The translations under genes were made by a program, and so were the position numbers. Of a DNA stretch of 64,000 nt, positions 10,325 through 20,364 are shown piece by piece (the first letter of the stretch is position 1; the number at the start of each line of letters is the position of its first letter). Location of the stretch: the NCBI GenBank assembly GCA_000711775.1, contig ARYC01001081.1, positions 1-64,000 on the forward strand, written 5' to 3'. The DNA is from Oxytricha trifallax (taxonomy: Eukaryota > Ciliophora > Spirotrichea > Sporadotrichida > Oxytrichidae). The notes under the pieces were generated by a model, which worked only from the letters and a program-made list of their open reading frames with translations, had not been told where the DNA came from and ran no database searches.

Positions 10325-13300
10325 AAGTATTTTTCTGAAAGTTTTTTAGGGTATTATAAGCCTCCATATTTTACCCGAATTATTTTCAGTCTTTCTAAGA
10401 AGTATTTCATTAAATATTTTATGTAATTTAATTAAATTTATATGAAAAATAATTCTATGATTAATATAAAGGTGAACTGATTAAAATTGCTATCATTGTG
10501 TAGAGATGTTTTCTGCTCTTTTTATAGTAAAGATTACAAGTTTTGCTACTCCAAAGGGCATATAATTCTGAATACACATTTGGTAAATTTGCATCTTAAA
10601 TTGAATTTTAAGAATCTTAATCTTTGTTTACTTGAAAAGTACTAGAGTTATTGCCAACTTAAAAAAATAAAAAATAGTATTTATCATGATATTTATCAAT
10701 AATATTGAATATTTTTATTGCTTATTTCGATACTTTTTTACTTATAACTAATATTAAATTTGTTAAACAATTTAGAAGATTGTTCCCCCTAAATTAGCTC
10801 TCTCAAAAGATATAATTAGCTATCTCTCATAATGTGTGTTTAATGATTTAAAATAAAATAAATTTAAAATATCATCTCACACTGTTTATTACTAAAATCA
10901 AACCATCAATCTTATTCGTGACATAGGCGTATTTGAGTGATTTAACGTGGCAATTCCATGACGTGGAAGTAAAATAGTAGAAAACTCCGAAAAGCCACAT
11001 CCGCTTTTACCTAGTCTCCTTCTAAAATCAAGATGTTGCCAGTAATATCTGACAACAGAACTCGTAGAATTTAACTAGATTAACAGGGAGTGGAGAAAAA
11101 CTCTTACCGGTCCCACTGCTGCTGGGAAACATCTTTCATGATAAAGTAGTAAAATTATTAAAGAATTTTAAATTATTTTTTATAATTAATGAATAAGATA
11201 ATGAATTAAGGAAATTGTTTTTCGCTATTCTTAAGAAACTTGTTGATTGAAATAAGTTAATCCTTAGGGTTTAAGTCAAAATATAAGGAGATTTCAGGAT
11301 TTTATCTCTAATAATAATAATAATAATAATAATAATTAATCCTCATCGGGGCTCAAGGCCCCCCGGATGAATATATATGTTATATATATGTAAGGGACAA
11401 TCCCTTTTAGTTTTTAATAAAGTAATAATCCTCAAACATAGGGAGAGGAATTAAACTCTGTCGAGTAAATCTATCGACAGTGCCTGTTCTCATTTGTTTC
11501 TTCACTTTCTTTTCTTTTTGGATTTTATCTCTCAACAATTTTGAGTCCAATTAATCATGATATATAAAAATTTGTCTATATTTAATTTAATTATTAATTT
11601 AAAGTCTTATCTTAAAAATGCGTAAGAAGTCTGATTCTTTCTTGAAACTTAAACTTCAAGAATATGTTCGCTTGCTTCGCAATGGCCCTTCTCATAATAA
11701 TACATAAAATAAGCAATTGTACACCTAGAAAGCCATAGCAAAGGCACTTAGCATCTCAGTAAGATTTGTAAAGGATGCACTGCAAAAGGATAGTAAGCTC
11801 AGACCTATAAGAGACATTTAGAGATAGAAAGACTAAAGAGGTCTCTCTCAGAAACACATACAGTTCTTCACGAGTGATAGGACTCTTGCATCTTGGAAAG
11901 GGTACTCGTTACAAACAAGGTCTAAATTATTCCATAGATAGTACCCTGACACAAAAATTACCCAGTCATAGCTCCAGTACTTGTATAAAAGATTTAAAAT
12001 ATAATTCAAGGTTAAGAGAACCACCTATAGGCTAAATGCTGCAAAACTTAGCTAGATTATATAAACTAGGATTGAGAGGTTTTCAGAGCTTCTTGAGTAC
12101 ATAGAGTATGGGAGAAAAGTTTTATATATTGATGAGGTCATCTTCAAGCCATATTAAGTAGAGCAAAGATCATGGGCTAAGCCTGGCTAGAATTAAGTAT
12201 TATGCAAGGGAGGTTTAAAGCTAAGCACCATAGCTGCGTCAGTCGCCATTAGCATGGATCGTGGACTAGAGGGGTACCAAGTTAAGCTAAAGTCGATAAA
12301 GCAAGTAGATTCTAAAGCTATGATTCAATATCTAGGGGTGTTCAACAAGAGAAGAGATATAGTAGTGTTTTGTGACAACCTTAGGTCGCACCATAGTAGG
12401 ATTGTTTAAGAGCAAATCAAGGCCTAGAAGTGGAGTTGTTTATTTAACGCTCCATACTCATCCGATTTCCACTCAATTGAAGAAGTGTTCTCATAGGTTA
12501 AAAAATCCTACAAGACAAAGATTATAGAGCATGACTTTAAATTAAGCGAGTTATAGCATCAAGCCATAATAAAAGAGTCAATAGAAGCCATAAAACCAGA
12601 AATTGTGAGAAATATAATTCAACGATCCATAATTAAAATGAAAAATTATATAAGCAAAACCTAATAAAACTCAAACTGACTTCTATCTCTTTTACCTCAG
12701 CCATAGTCAATTCATGAGCTCGTCTTCTGGCTTCCGCTTGTTGCTTGAGTCTTAGATCATGTTCTACTATTGAGAGTGCGAGCTATGGGGAGCACTACCT
12801 TAAGCCTTTTACTTGAATTCAGGAAAAGAGTCGGAGATTTCATGGTAGCTGCGTTTTTATTTATGCTGTCGGGGCTTGGATTTATCTTTTAGTAGGGACA
12901 AGGCTTTGCCTTTTGACTCTATATTTAGGTTAATTATTTAAAATGTTTTACTAGAGAACTATGGCTCCGACTATAGGAGATTGTATACATCCTCTCTAAT
13001 ATAAATTTTCTCTTTCTTCTTCCAAACTTTCACTCTTGTTCCTAGTATTGTTGGCATGCTTTATCCAGCGTCTACACATAGTTTGGCCATAGAGTCGCAA
13101 GCACCCCATAGAAGTACTTTCTCTCATGAAGTACTTAATAATCGGGGTAGTAATTCATGAATTTCATTACCCCTGGATCATCCTTAATCTGGTCGAATAT
13201 ATTCTTGACAGAAAGTTCCTCATAATAAGGAACGTTTAGAAGTATAACATCGCTCGCCTTAAGGAGATCTTTACGGACCGCAAGAAAGTCTTTTATGAAT

Positions 13301-16300
13301 CTCATGGTGACATGCTCGTCTTCTGGCAAAAAAAAGCCCTCTATAAACTTTAAATAAATTATCTTACTGCTAAACTTTAGGAATTTAATCTAATCACTCT
13401 TTGATTTAAATTTTTTCTCAAATTCGCGAGCGTCATGTCCTTGGACTGGCTAGCTTTCCATTGTCTATAGTATAAATTAAGTAATTATAGTAATAAATAT
13501 AAATCAATTTAAATTTCTGTTTTAAAATTTTTGATTCATGAGGAGAATCCTCAATCTCACTATAAAATTCACCATAACTGTAGTATAAAGCTACTGACCA
13601 GAATTTGGTTTTAACAATTGTTATACCATTTTTAATTAATAATTAAGAATACTTTTGATGATGTTAAAACTATTTATTTTATATTAATATAATTTAATTT
13701 ATAGTATAAATGGTAGCTCTAGCAGCCTATGCCACCCGAAAAAATGTAATATTTTATTATATTATTCCCAATATAATTAATACTTTTATACTTATAATTC
13801 ATAACTTATAGTAAATACAAGCAACTGAAAATATTTAATTGTAATACTTCAGTCAGTTTTTTAGTATTTGATCAATACAGGAGAAAGGTAAGTTATCATA
13901 TTAAAATTAAAAAAAAAGAAAAAGCTGAAGTATTATAAATTAATAGCAATTATATTAAAGATCATAGTCTTACTAATAACAGAGAAATATATGTAATTAT
14001 AAAGCATTAAATTTTATTATTTACAAACCCATGCACTCTGTTAAAGTCATGGAATTTTAAAAAATTCATATTGGATTAAATTATATAATTCCTCAGCAAT
14101 AGTTCATCTTTATTTTAAGTTAATTGTATAATTATATTAAAAATTCAGAGGAATTTTTATCAATTTTATTAAAAGGACTATAACTTCCTTCCTCTTTGAC
14201 CATATATTATAAGCATTAAATTAAGTTTAAAGAATATTATTTGTTTATTTCTAAGAGCACATACACATGCATAAACTATTATAAAAATGACATAATTATT
14301 TTTGTAGAGTCCTAAAACTTTTTATGATAACTATGCTTCTCGAGCAAACTAAATTGAAACCTAAAAACCCCTTTCATAGTTTAGTCCTAAAGTTTTGCGG
14401 AAAAATCTTGTCTCCTAAAATTTTGCGGGCTGAATATTCAAACCTTTGATGAAACTTTACTATAAATAAGATTTTTAGAAAATACTCACAAATAAAATAA
14501 AATAAAGCAACTATGGTGAGAACCAGCAACCTTCCCATAATAGATTAGTGGAAGTGTTTAAATGCCAATTTTGCGGATCAAAGCATGACAGCTCAGGGGC
14601 TTTGAGTACTCATTATTCAAATTATCAAAAGCTTGAAGCCAAGACTACTAAAGAAAGGGAAAGTATATTGAAGAGGACATGCAGTGGATGTGACAAATTA
14701 TTTTCAAGAAGCAACGACTGCAGTAAACATGAGCCTCACTGTCTATAAAGACAGCGAAAGACCAAAGCAATACAGAAAAAGAAATAGAATGATAGCAAGC
14801 AAGGCTTTATTCAAGGACCATGCATGGCTCTAGTTGAAGTTTTTAAAGACCATGAGTTACTTCCTCTTCAAAGAAAAACCAGAAATCTTCACAGGAAAAA
14901 ATTCACAGACCCAGTCGTGTTTGATGGAGACGTCAGAGATCTTGAGATGTGGCAATAAATAGCAGCAGATGCTATAGAGAGATACAAAGAGCTCTACTAG
15001 GTAGTCTTGATGGACCCCGCTTATAGAATTAAGCAATCAGTACCCTACCCTACTCTGAGTGATCAAGAAATATTAGCACTGCCCATAGAAGTTGTATAAG
15101 AGAGGGGAATTTTAATACTCTGGTTTGCCAACTAAAAGAAAGATTTAGCAAGAGAATTCTTGAGAGTGCATGGGTATGACGAGGTAAAAAAGGGGGAGTG
15201 GGTAAAACTTACAGCTAATTTAAAGCTCCACAAAGGCTCAGGTATGTGTGCAGCTCACAATAATGAAAGCTTCCTGATAGGAATAAAAGGAAAATCTCTG
15301 ACATTATGAGGTACCATGTTGCAGATAACGTGCTATTTGCAAAGACAGGTAAACACTCACAGAAGCCAGAATGTATTTACGATTTTATCCAGTCAATGGC
15401 TCCAGATTGCCTTAACTTGGAGGTTTTTGCTAGACCCAATAATGTCAGACCAGGCTTTACTTCTTTTGGCAACCAGCTTAGAGCAGCAATGAATTGAATA
15501 TCTTGCATATTAGTAAATAGTTATAGTTTTAAATTAATAATTAAATTAAATATAGACAAATTTTTATATATCATGAATGCATTTTGGTTATGACTATGTT
15601 GTACTATACAAATGTATTTTAAGACCTCCAATATTTTATTTAGAAAGTTTATTAAGTTAAAAAAAAAGAGAAATAAATATAATGAACTATCTAAATTAGA
15701 ACAATTTAGAAGAATTCAAATGATTAATTAACTTTGCTTTTTTCTCTATATTTATATCAATTTTATTATATTTTTAGGAACTCTACCACATTTAGGCTGT
15801 TTTGCGGTCGAGTATCTTGATTAAATTATTTTTTTAAATATTTAATTTTAAATGATTTATTAAGATATTGCATAATCTTTCTAAAAAAAGTAATGTTATT
15901 TTAAATAAATTACATTAGAGTTGAATAAATTTAAAATGGCATTTTTTTGGCAACATGCCTTTAAGAGGATCTTTTTATTAAATTAAAAATAATATTTTTT
16001 CTATTTAATTATGATTATATTTTATATAAATTACTTTTAATAGAAAGAATATGCAATATCTTAATAAAGCATTTAATATAAATATTTTGGAAAATAATTT
16101 AATCAAGATACTCGACCGCAAAACAGCCAAAATTCGGTAGAGTACCTATAAATATAATAAAATTAATATAAATATAGAGAAATGAGCAAAGTCTATTAAT
16201 CATTTTAATTAACCTAAATTGTTCTAATATAGCTAAATGTATTTTTGAAAGACATTAGTATTTAAGATCACAACACCTGGATCTTGGAATTTAAAGATTT

Positions 16301-18912
16301 ACATGAGTTTTATGTCGCAGTAATTATAAATGTCAACCTCATAAATTTCGAGCTAACTTATGCAAAAATAAACATATTATTACTAAATGCTAAGTAGAAA
16401 GAATTGGAATCTATTAGATTTTTATCCATTATTGTAAAACTATTTTAATTTACATTTTTATTGGATGTTATAATTAAGTAATTCATTAAAATGTATCATT
16501 AATTGGATTTATTATATGGTATGAATAGGAATTGTATTTAATAAAGAAAAAGAGTATCTTCACAATAATAAACTTTTTAAAATTGTTTTTTAAGTAAAAT
16601 TTAGCATCAAAATTGTTTACTTTAAAAATAAAAAATCTTTTGAATAATATTCATAAATATGTTCATTTTAAATATTGATATATTCGTATAATTTACCAAA
16701 AAATATCTAATATTCGTCAGAGATTTACTTTTAAAACATAAAGATCTTTATAATATTTCATTTGGTTTATCAAAAAAAATACTGAATAAATAGATTCTTT
16801 TGGAACAATTTTTACAAATTTTATAAATTTTTAGATGTAAGTTTAATTAATTAGTTATTCAATTATTCTTAAAGTTTTGCAATATTTTCAACTTTGAAAA
16901 ACTAAAAGTATGCGACATTTTCCTTAATAAATTTTTTTTTTCTATACTTTTGTTGGCTAAGTTATAAATCTGAAGTTCACTCTAGTTCTTGTAATACAAA
17001 GCAATTATGTATTTACTTATATTAATAACTTAAGGCTTGTCTTGATTTGGGGGTGAAATACCTTATTATTATTATTAGTATAATAACCCTTCGTAAATAA
17101 CAAGGGTCAATTATCTTGATTTCAAAGTCAAAATTAAAATATTGTTACTCACTGATGTCAATAAGGTTAGAATTATAATAGCTTTTATGATTAAATTTTG
17201 CAAATAATTTTTGAAAATTTGGAATTTTTAAAAGAAAAAATTTAATTAAAATATTCTAAATTAAGAGAATGCCCTAATTCAGTTATATATCAATTTAAAT
17301 TATTAATTTCATTTGATTTATATTATTCTAAAGACTAGAATTATTATATAACTCGTAATTAGGGCATTCACTTAATTTAGAATAGTTTAAAAAATATTAT
17401 TTTTCAAAAAATATTTTAATAATATAATGATAAAAGCTATAATGTAGGAATACATTTGATTTGGGAAAATTATTTCAAAATAAATATATATGAATCTAAA
17501 TTATTAGCAGTTAACTTTCTGGAAACCTATAAAATATGATACTTGTTAGATAGGTAATTAAAAATCAGCTGGACTTTACTATTGGCGGTACCCCTCTATC
17601 GCATTCCTGGAGCGAGATAAATCAATTTTAATTTTTAGTAATTTGTTTAGTTTATTTTAATGCCAAAATTAAAATTGATTTATCTCGCTCCAGGAATGCG
17701 ATAGAGGGGTGAGTACCGCTAATAGTAAAGTCCAGCTGATTTTGAATTACCTATCGAACAAGTGCCATATTGTATAAGCTTCCAGAAAAGTAACTGCCAA
17801 TAATTTAGATTCATATATATTTATTTTGAAATAATTTTCCAAAATCAAATGTATTCCTACAATAATAAATCTAACCTTATTGACATCAATGAATAGCAAT
17901 ATTTTTAATTTGACTTCGAAATCATGATAATTGACCCTTAAAATACCCTATTAATAGTCTGTTAGATTTACGAGGGGATAGTATACTGATAAAATATTCA
18001 TATGCTCAGGTATTGCACCCCCCTTGATTTGTCTATAATTTCTAAGCGTAATACTTTTGTTTTTTAATTAAAATATATAGCATTTTTTCATAATTCTTTT
18101 TAATATTCTAGCATTTTAAATTTAATAGAACTAAAAATATAATCAGATTAATTGTGCTTGGATTTATTATTATGGTTTACTTATGAAATTAAGCTAAGAC
18201 ATATTTTATATTGTAGAAAAATATTTGAATGACTTAATGCATTTATCTCTCTGCCATTTGTTTGAGATTCTTTTGCCGAATTCCTGCATAAGTATGATCA
18301 TGATATTATTTGTATCCGATTTTTATGAGATAAAAATTATAATAAATTAATTTTATACTGTAAAATTTTCCTTATTATTACGATTTTACTTTTATTTTTG
18401 TAACTTTTTTGAGTAGTTGTATCTTATTAATCTATAATTTTCTCTTACTGAAGAGTAAAAACATTACCTTTTGTATTTAGAATATAATTTTATATTTATA
18501 ATCATTTAACTCCAGCTTGGACTTTTTTTTAATTTTAATTGATTATGTAAATTATTACAATTTAATTCTAAATTCAAAGACATTACAGCAATATTATTAG
18601 TAAATTAAATGTCTACTGTATTATAAATAATTATTTTTTTTATATTCCTCATAATTTAATTAACTATTTAATATTATCGTTATAAAATAGATCCAATAAA
18701 TGTGAGTCGTAACAAAGATATTTATTATTATTACATTAATACTGTAATTTTAAGTAGTCATTGAAAAAAGCTAAAATAATTTAAATTAATTTTAAATAAT
18801 TTGTATAAGCATAGACATAAGCAGGATATTTGTCTATATATCCTTGCTTGATGTGAATTTTTCCATATTCAGTTATTTCATTGAATTTCTAGATAAAGTT
18901 GCTCTTATCCAT
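10325..18912 (-). CDS. host gene copy P1 (multi-MDS), interrupted by several mobile elements
   Basis: Minus-strand coding islands occur in linear order. They are 18912-18820 (start ATG 18912-18910, GKIHIKQGYIDKYPAYV), 18292-18170 (GIRQKNLKQMAERQ), 17010-16925 (YYKNQSELQIYNLANKSIE), 16350-16255 (IYEVDIYNYCDIKL), 11275-11190 (FDLNPKDQLISINKFLKNSE), 10835-10770, 10560-10500 and 10400-10325 (IIRVKYGGLQYPKKLSEKYL). Each has a counterpart in the same order in the copy at 20.4-23.1 kb, with conservation strongest at the protein level. That is the best evidence that these are real coding segments. Between them lie the 974-bp foldback element, a palindrome, the 4.0-kb MT-A70 transposon and a SINE-like insert, which presumably leave with the IESs during macronuclear development. 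Product not recognised. Confidence 0.72.
10905..11142 (-). other. GC-richer insert with an open frame, absent from the paralogous copy
   Basis: The base composition rises sharply here compared with the surrounding AT-rich DNA, and the sister copy at about 21.0-21.1 kb has no equivalent. On the minus strand, from ATG near 11141, a frame of about 77 codons is open under the ciliate code (includes QQQWDRQEFF and LSDITGNILILEG) and ends at TGA. It may be a captured or unrelated coding fragment, or a piece of a retroelement. I do not recognise it. Confidence 0.4.
11310..11519 (-). mobile_element. SINE-like retroposon with (TTA)n tail and 13-bp target duplication
   Basis: A 210-bp insert is flanked by an exact 13-bp direct repeat GGATTTTATCTCT (11297-11309 and 11520-11532). 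One end is a run of about nine AAT units, so on the minus strand the insert ends in a TTA microsatellite, as many LINE and SINE insertions do. It contains a GC-rich stretch (GGGGCTCAAGGCCCCCCGG) that can form a hairpin. The related copy at about 21.19 kb has a single target and no insert. No coding capacity is seen. It could be a SINE or a strongly 5'-truncated LINE. Confidence 0.75.
11618..12679 (+). CDS. intact DD34E transposase (IS630/Tc1-mariner superfamily)
   Basis: A continuous frame of 353 residues runs from ATG 11618 to TGA 12677-12679, with 19 in-frame TAA/TAG codons read as Gln. An N-terminal helix-turn-helix-like part (AIAKALSISVRFVKDAL) is followed by the catalytic domain: first Asp in LYIDEVIFKPY, second in VVFCDNLRSHHS, and Glu in NAPYSSDFHSIEEVF. 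There are 34 residues between the second Asp and the Glu (DD34E). The length fits TBE transposases (351 residues in element C). It is the only clearly undamaged transposase in the window. It converges on the 22-kDa-like gene, 27 bp between stops. In Oxytricha, TBE transposases are known to take part in developmental DNA elimination, so a domesticated or dual role is possible but not shown here. Confidence 0.95.
12707..13461 (-). pseudogene. 22-kDa-type TBE protein homolog with two conserved micro-introns, one frameshift
   Basis: Start ATG 13461-13459, stop TGA 12709-12707. Core motifs match the TBE protein: GFFLPEDEHVTMRFIKDFL, LNVPYYEELSVKNIFDQI and KYFYGVLATL. Two introns sit where TBE genes have theirs: 13341-13367 (27 nt) just before GFFLP, and 12919-12951 (33 nt) after the EPQFS box, followed by SKGKALSLLK as in the homolog at 50.6 kb. 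A single frame change near 13030-13045 introduces TGA after QQYQEQE, so this copy is damaged unless the base is a sequence error. No biochemical function is known for the family. Confidence 0.82.
13462..14512. promoter_or_regulatory. divergent spacer with CCTAAAnTTTTGCGG repeats
   Basis: About 1 kb of mostly AT-rich DNA lies between the 22-kDa-like gene and the zinc-finger/MT-A70 gene. Close to the latter, at about 14310-14430, a motif of the form TCCTAAARTTTTGCGG appears three times (TCCTAAAACTTTTT, TCCTAAAGTTTTGCGG, TCCTAAAATTTTGCGG). Its placement parallels the iteron arrays in the TBE spacers. The middle (about 13.6-14.3 kb) has no clear feature. Confidence 0.45.
14513..15497 (+). pseudogene. 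zinc-finger / MT-A70 adenine methyltransferase fusion
   Basis: N-terminal zinc-binding pairs (FKCQFCGSKHD... near 14560, TCSGCDKLF... near 14680) precede an MT-A70 domain. The methyltransferase part shows the SAM/catalytic motif position as MDPAYRI (15013-15024 encode DPAY; the usual motif is DPPW), then PYPTLSDQEILALPI, GILILWFANQKKDLAREFL, NNESFLIGIKG, and in the C-terminal part HSQKPECIYDFI, LEVFARPNNVRPGF and FGNQL. The order and spacing follow the METTL3/MTA1-like family, which makes N6-methyladenine in RNA or, for ciliate MTA1, DNA. A TGA at 15307-15309 with the C-terminal part in another frame indicates one indel. The start is uncertain because the ATG at 14513 is not in frame with the fingers. 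It sits where TBEs carry their zinc-finger/kinase gene. Confidence 0.85.
15690..16240. mobile_element. palindromic MITE-like element
   Basis: Long inverted arms (about 15690-15910 and 16000-16240) share TTAGAACAATTTAG at the ends and GCTGTTTTGCGGTCGAGTAT with its complement further in. No coding sequence is visible. The exact ends and target duplication could not be fixed. It sits immediately beside the MT-A70 transposon, inside host gene copy P1, and has no equivalent in copy P2. Confidence 0.75.
17049..18022. mobile_element. 974-bp foldback element, hAT-like 8-bp target duplication, with a nested MITE
   Basis: The ends are GGGGGTGAAATACC and GGTATTGCACCCCC, flanked by an exact 8-bp repeat CTTGATTT (17041-17048 and 18023-18030). 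The paralogous locus near 22.48 kb shows the uninterrupted target (GCTTGTCTTGATTA), confirming insertion. Long subterminal arms pair 17095-17175 with 17870-17945. Inside are another small hairpin (17252-17388) and a complete TA-type MITE (17442-17862). No protein-coding capacity is seen. Confidence 0.88.
17442..17862. mobile_element. TA-type palindromic MITE (family M), nested copy
   Basis: The ends are ATGTAGGAATACATTTGATT and its complement, flanked by TA. The inner arms contain the family core TCAGCTGGACTTTACTATTG followed by GCGGTAC, around a short loop. Related copies lie at 26.8, 30.8, 39.3, 44.4, 45.3 and 56.0 kb. A TA duplication fits mobilisation by a Tc1/mariner-type or related enzyme. 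It is nested inside the 974-bp foldback element. Confidence 0.85.
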
Positions 18913-19639
18913 TGTACCTATTTTTAAATTCCAAAGATTTTTTTGTGTTTTATATATTATATATTTAAAATTAATATTTTAGTGAATATAGTAAATGAGG
19001 CATCTATATGAGCTTAAATACATTTAAAGTAAGAATATTAAATGAAATTTAAATCAGTTTTTAAAAATGAGTAAGATTTATTATTGATAAAATACATAAA
19101 ATCAAGTAATTATTAATTTAAAATGAAAAATAACAGATATTAAAGCAATTATTAAAAGTGCTATTATATTATATATGTTCTAAAGTTCTAAGAATTATAT
19201 GCAAATATTTGGGAACAGCAAAACAAGTACTGACTGTTATTAGTTATTTTATTTTTGTTTTTTAATTTAATTTTTTTTAATATCTATTTATAGAACAAGA
19301 GTTTATCGTAATTGTAATACAAGTTGATATTTATAGAATTTTAAAAAAAAAACATTCTTCAAAATTGAATTATCTCTCCCATTACTTTTAAGCTTAGTGA
19401 AAATGATTTTCAAATATATTCATTAATCATGTATTATTAATTCTGAGTGTCTTTGAATGAATGAATGAATTAAGAGTTTCTAGACAAATAGTAATTATAT
19501 CAGCATAAATAATAGGAAGTAAATTAAAAATAAAGCAAATTCTTGCTCAAATTAATAAAAGTTTTAGCATTCAATTTTAATATGTTTATTTTTAAGATTT
19601 TAAAAAAATTTCAGATTTAATTCCAAGAGTTGATAAAAT

Positions 19640-19800
19640 TTAATTCAAAATCTTTTGCATAAAAAATTTTCTCTTCTTCTGTAAATGTTAAACAATATGC
19701 TAATTAATAAATTATATATATTTAGGAATATAAGAAAAGTGCCCATTTCTTATTTTATTTTGACCATGCTTTGACAAATCTAAATAATGATTTATAGTAA
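19640..19800 (-). CDS. N-terminal-like MDS of a further paralog, partial
   Basis: A minus-strand island reads NGHFSYIPKYIQFINQHI, clearly related to YGHLAKFPKYIQFLNQNI at about 8.9-9.0 kb. Only this one segment is recognisable. It may be a piece of another gene-family member or an orphan MDS. Confidence 0.45.
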
Positions 19801-20364
19801 TTTTTTATTTGGATTTCAATTTATATATACTTTATATTTTTGAAATCTTACAATTATTGAATAAAATGCATAATTATTGATAAAATAATTAAAAAAAGAA
19901 AAATAAATAATCCATTTTTATTTTTATAAAATAAGAACTAACTCTTACATTGCTGTTTTTATTTAAAAATATAAAGATTGAAAAAGTTTTTTCTAATAAT
20001 ATTTTTAAATTAAAGATATTTCTTATTTAAATTATACTAAAACTTATTTTTACAAATTCTAAGTTAAACAAATTGGTTTAGAAATATGATTTTATGAAAA
20101 AATAAATTCAATACTAAACAACAACAAAAAATAAAAATTTATAGAATTTTTTATGAAATATAATTCCACTCTAATAAAAAGTTATCAATAAATTATGATT
20201 ATATTATTTTCAAATGATCATTAATGTAAAAAAATTGAAATATTTATTTTATTTTAATATCGTTAAATGTTTTTATTTATTAATTCTTAAAAATATAATG
20301 CCGAAAAGAATCTCTTATTCTTATTGATTATGTTAACTTTATCAAATTATACTTAATTATTAAT

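Larger units (their letters stand above)
11556..15575. mobile_element. TBE-like transposon with MT-A70 methyltransferase cargo (4,020 bp)
   Basis: A complete element has about 48-bp inverted ends, CATGATATATAAAAATTTGT at 11556 and its complement ending at 15575, flanked by AAT (11553-11555 and 15576-15578), an ANT duplication as in TBEs. The paralogous sequence at about 21.2 kb gives the empty site. The ends lack telomeric repeats. Gene order is transposase (+), 22-kDa-like gene (-), zinc-finger/MT-A70 gene (+), which read in reverse is exactly the TBE order and orientation. The element length also matches TBEs (4,104 bp). It therefore appears to be a sister family in which the kinase gene is replaced by a methyltransferase gene. 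Confidence 0.92.

Noticed and set aside
11618-12679. Euplotes-type code (TGA as cysteine, TAA/TAG as stops)
   Set aside because: The transposase and the other genes use many in-frame TAA/TAG codons at Gln-compatible positions and end at TGA, which fits the stichotrich code.
19454-19475. GAAT tandem repeat
   Set aside because: It is a short microsatellite of about four units with no sign of function.
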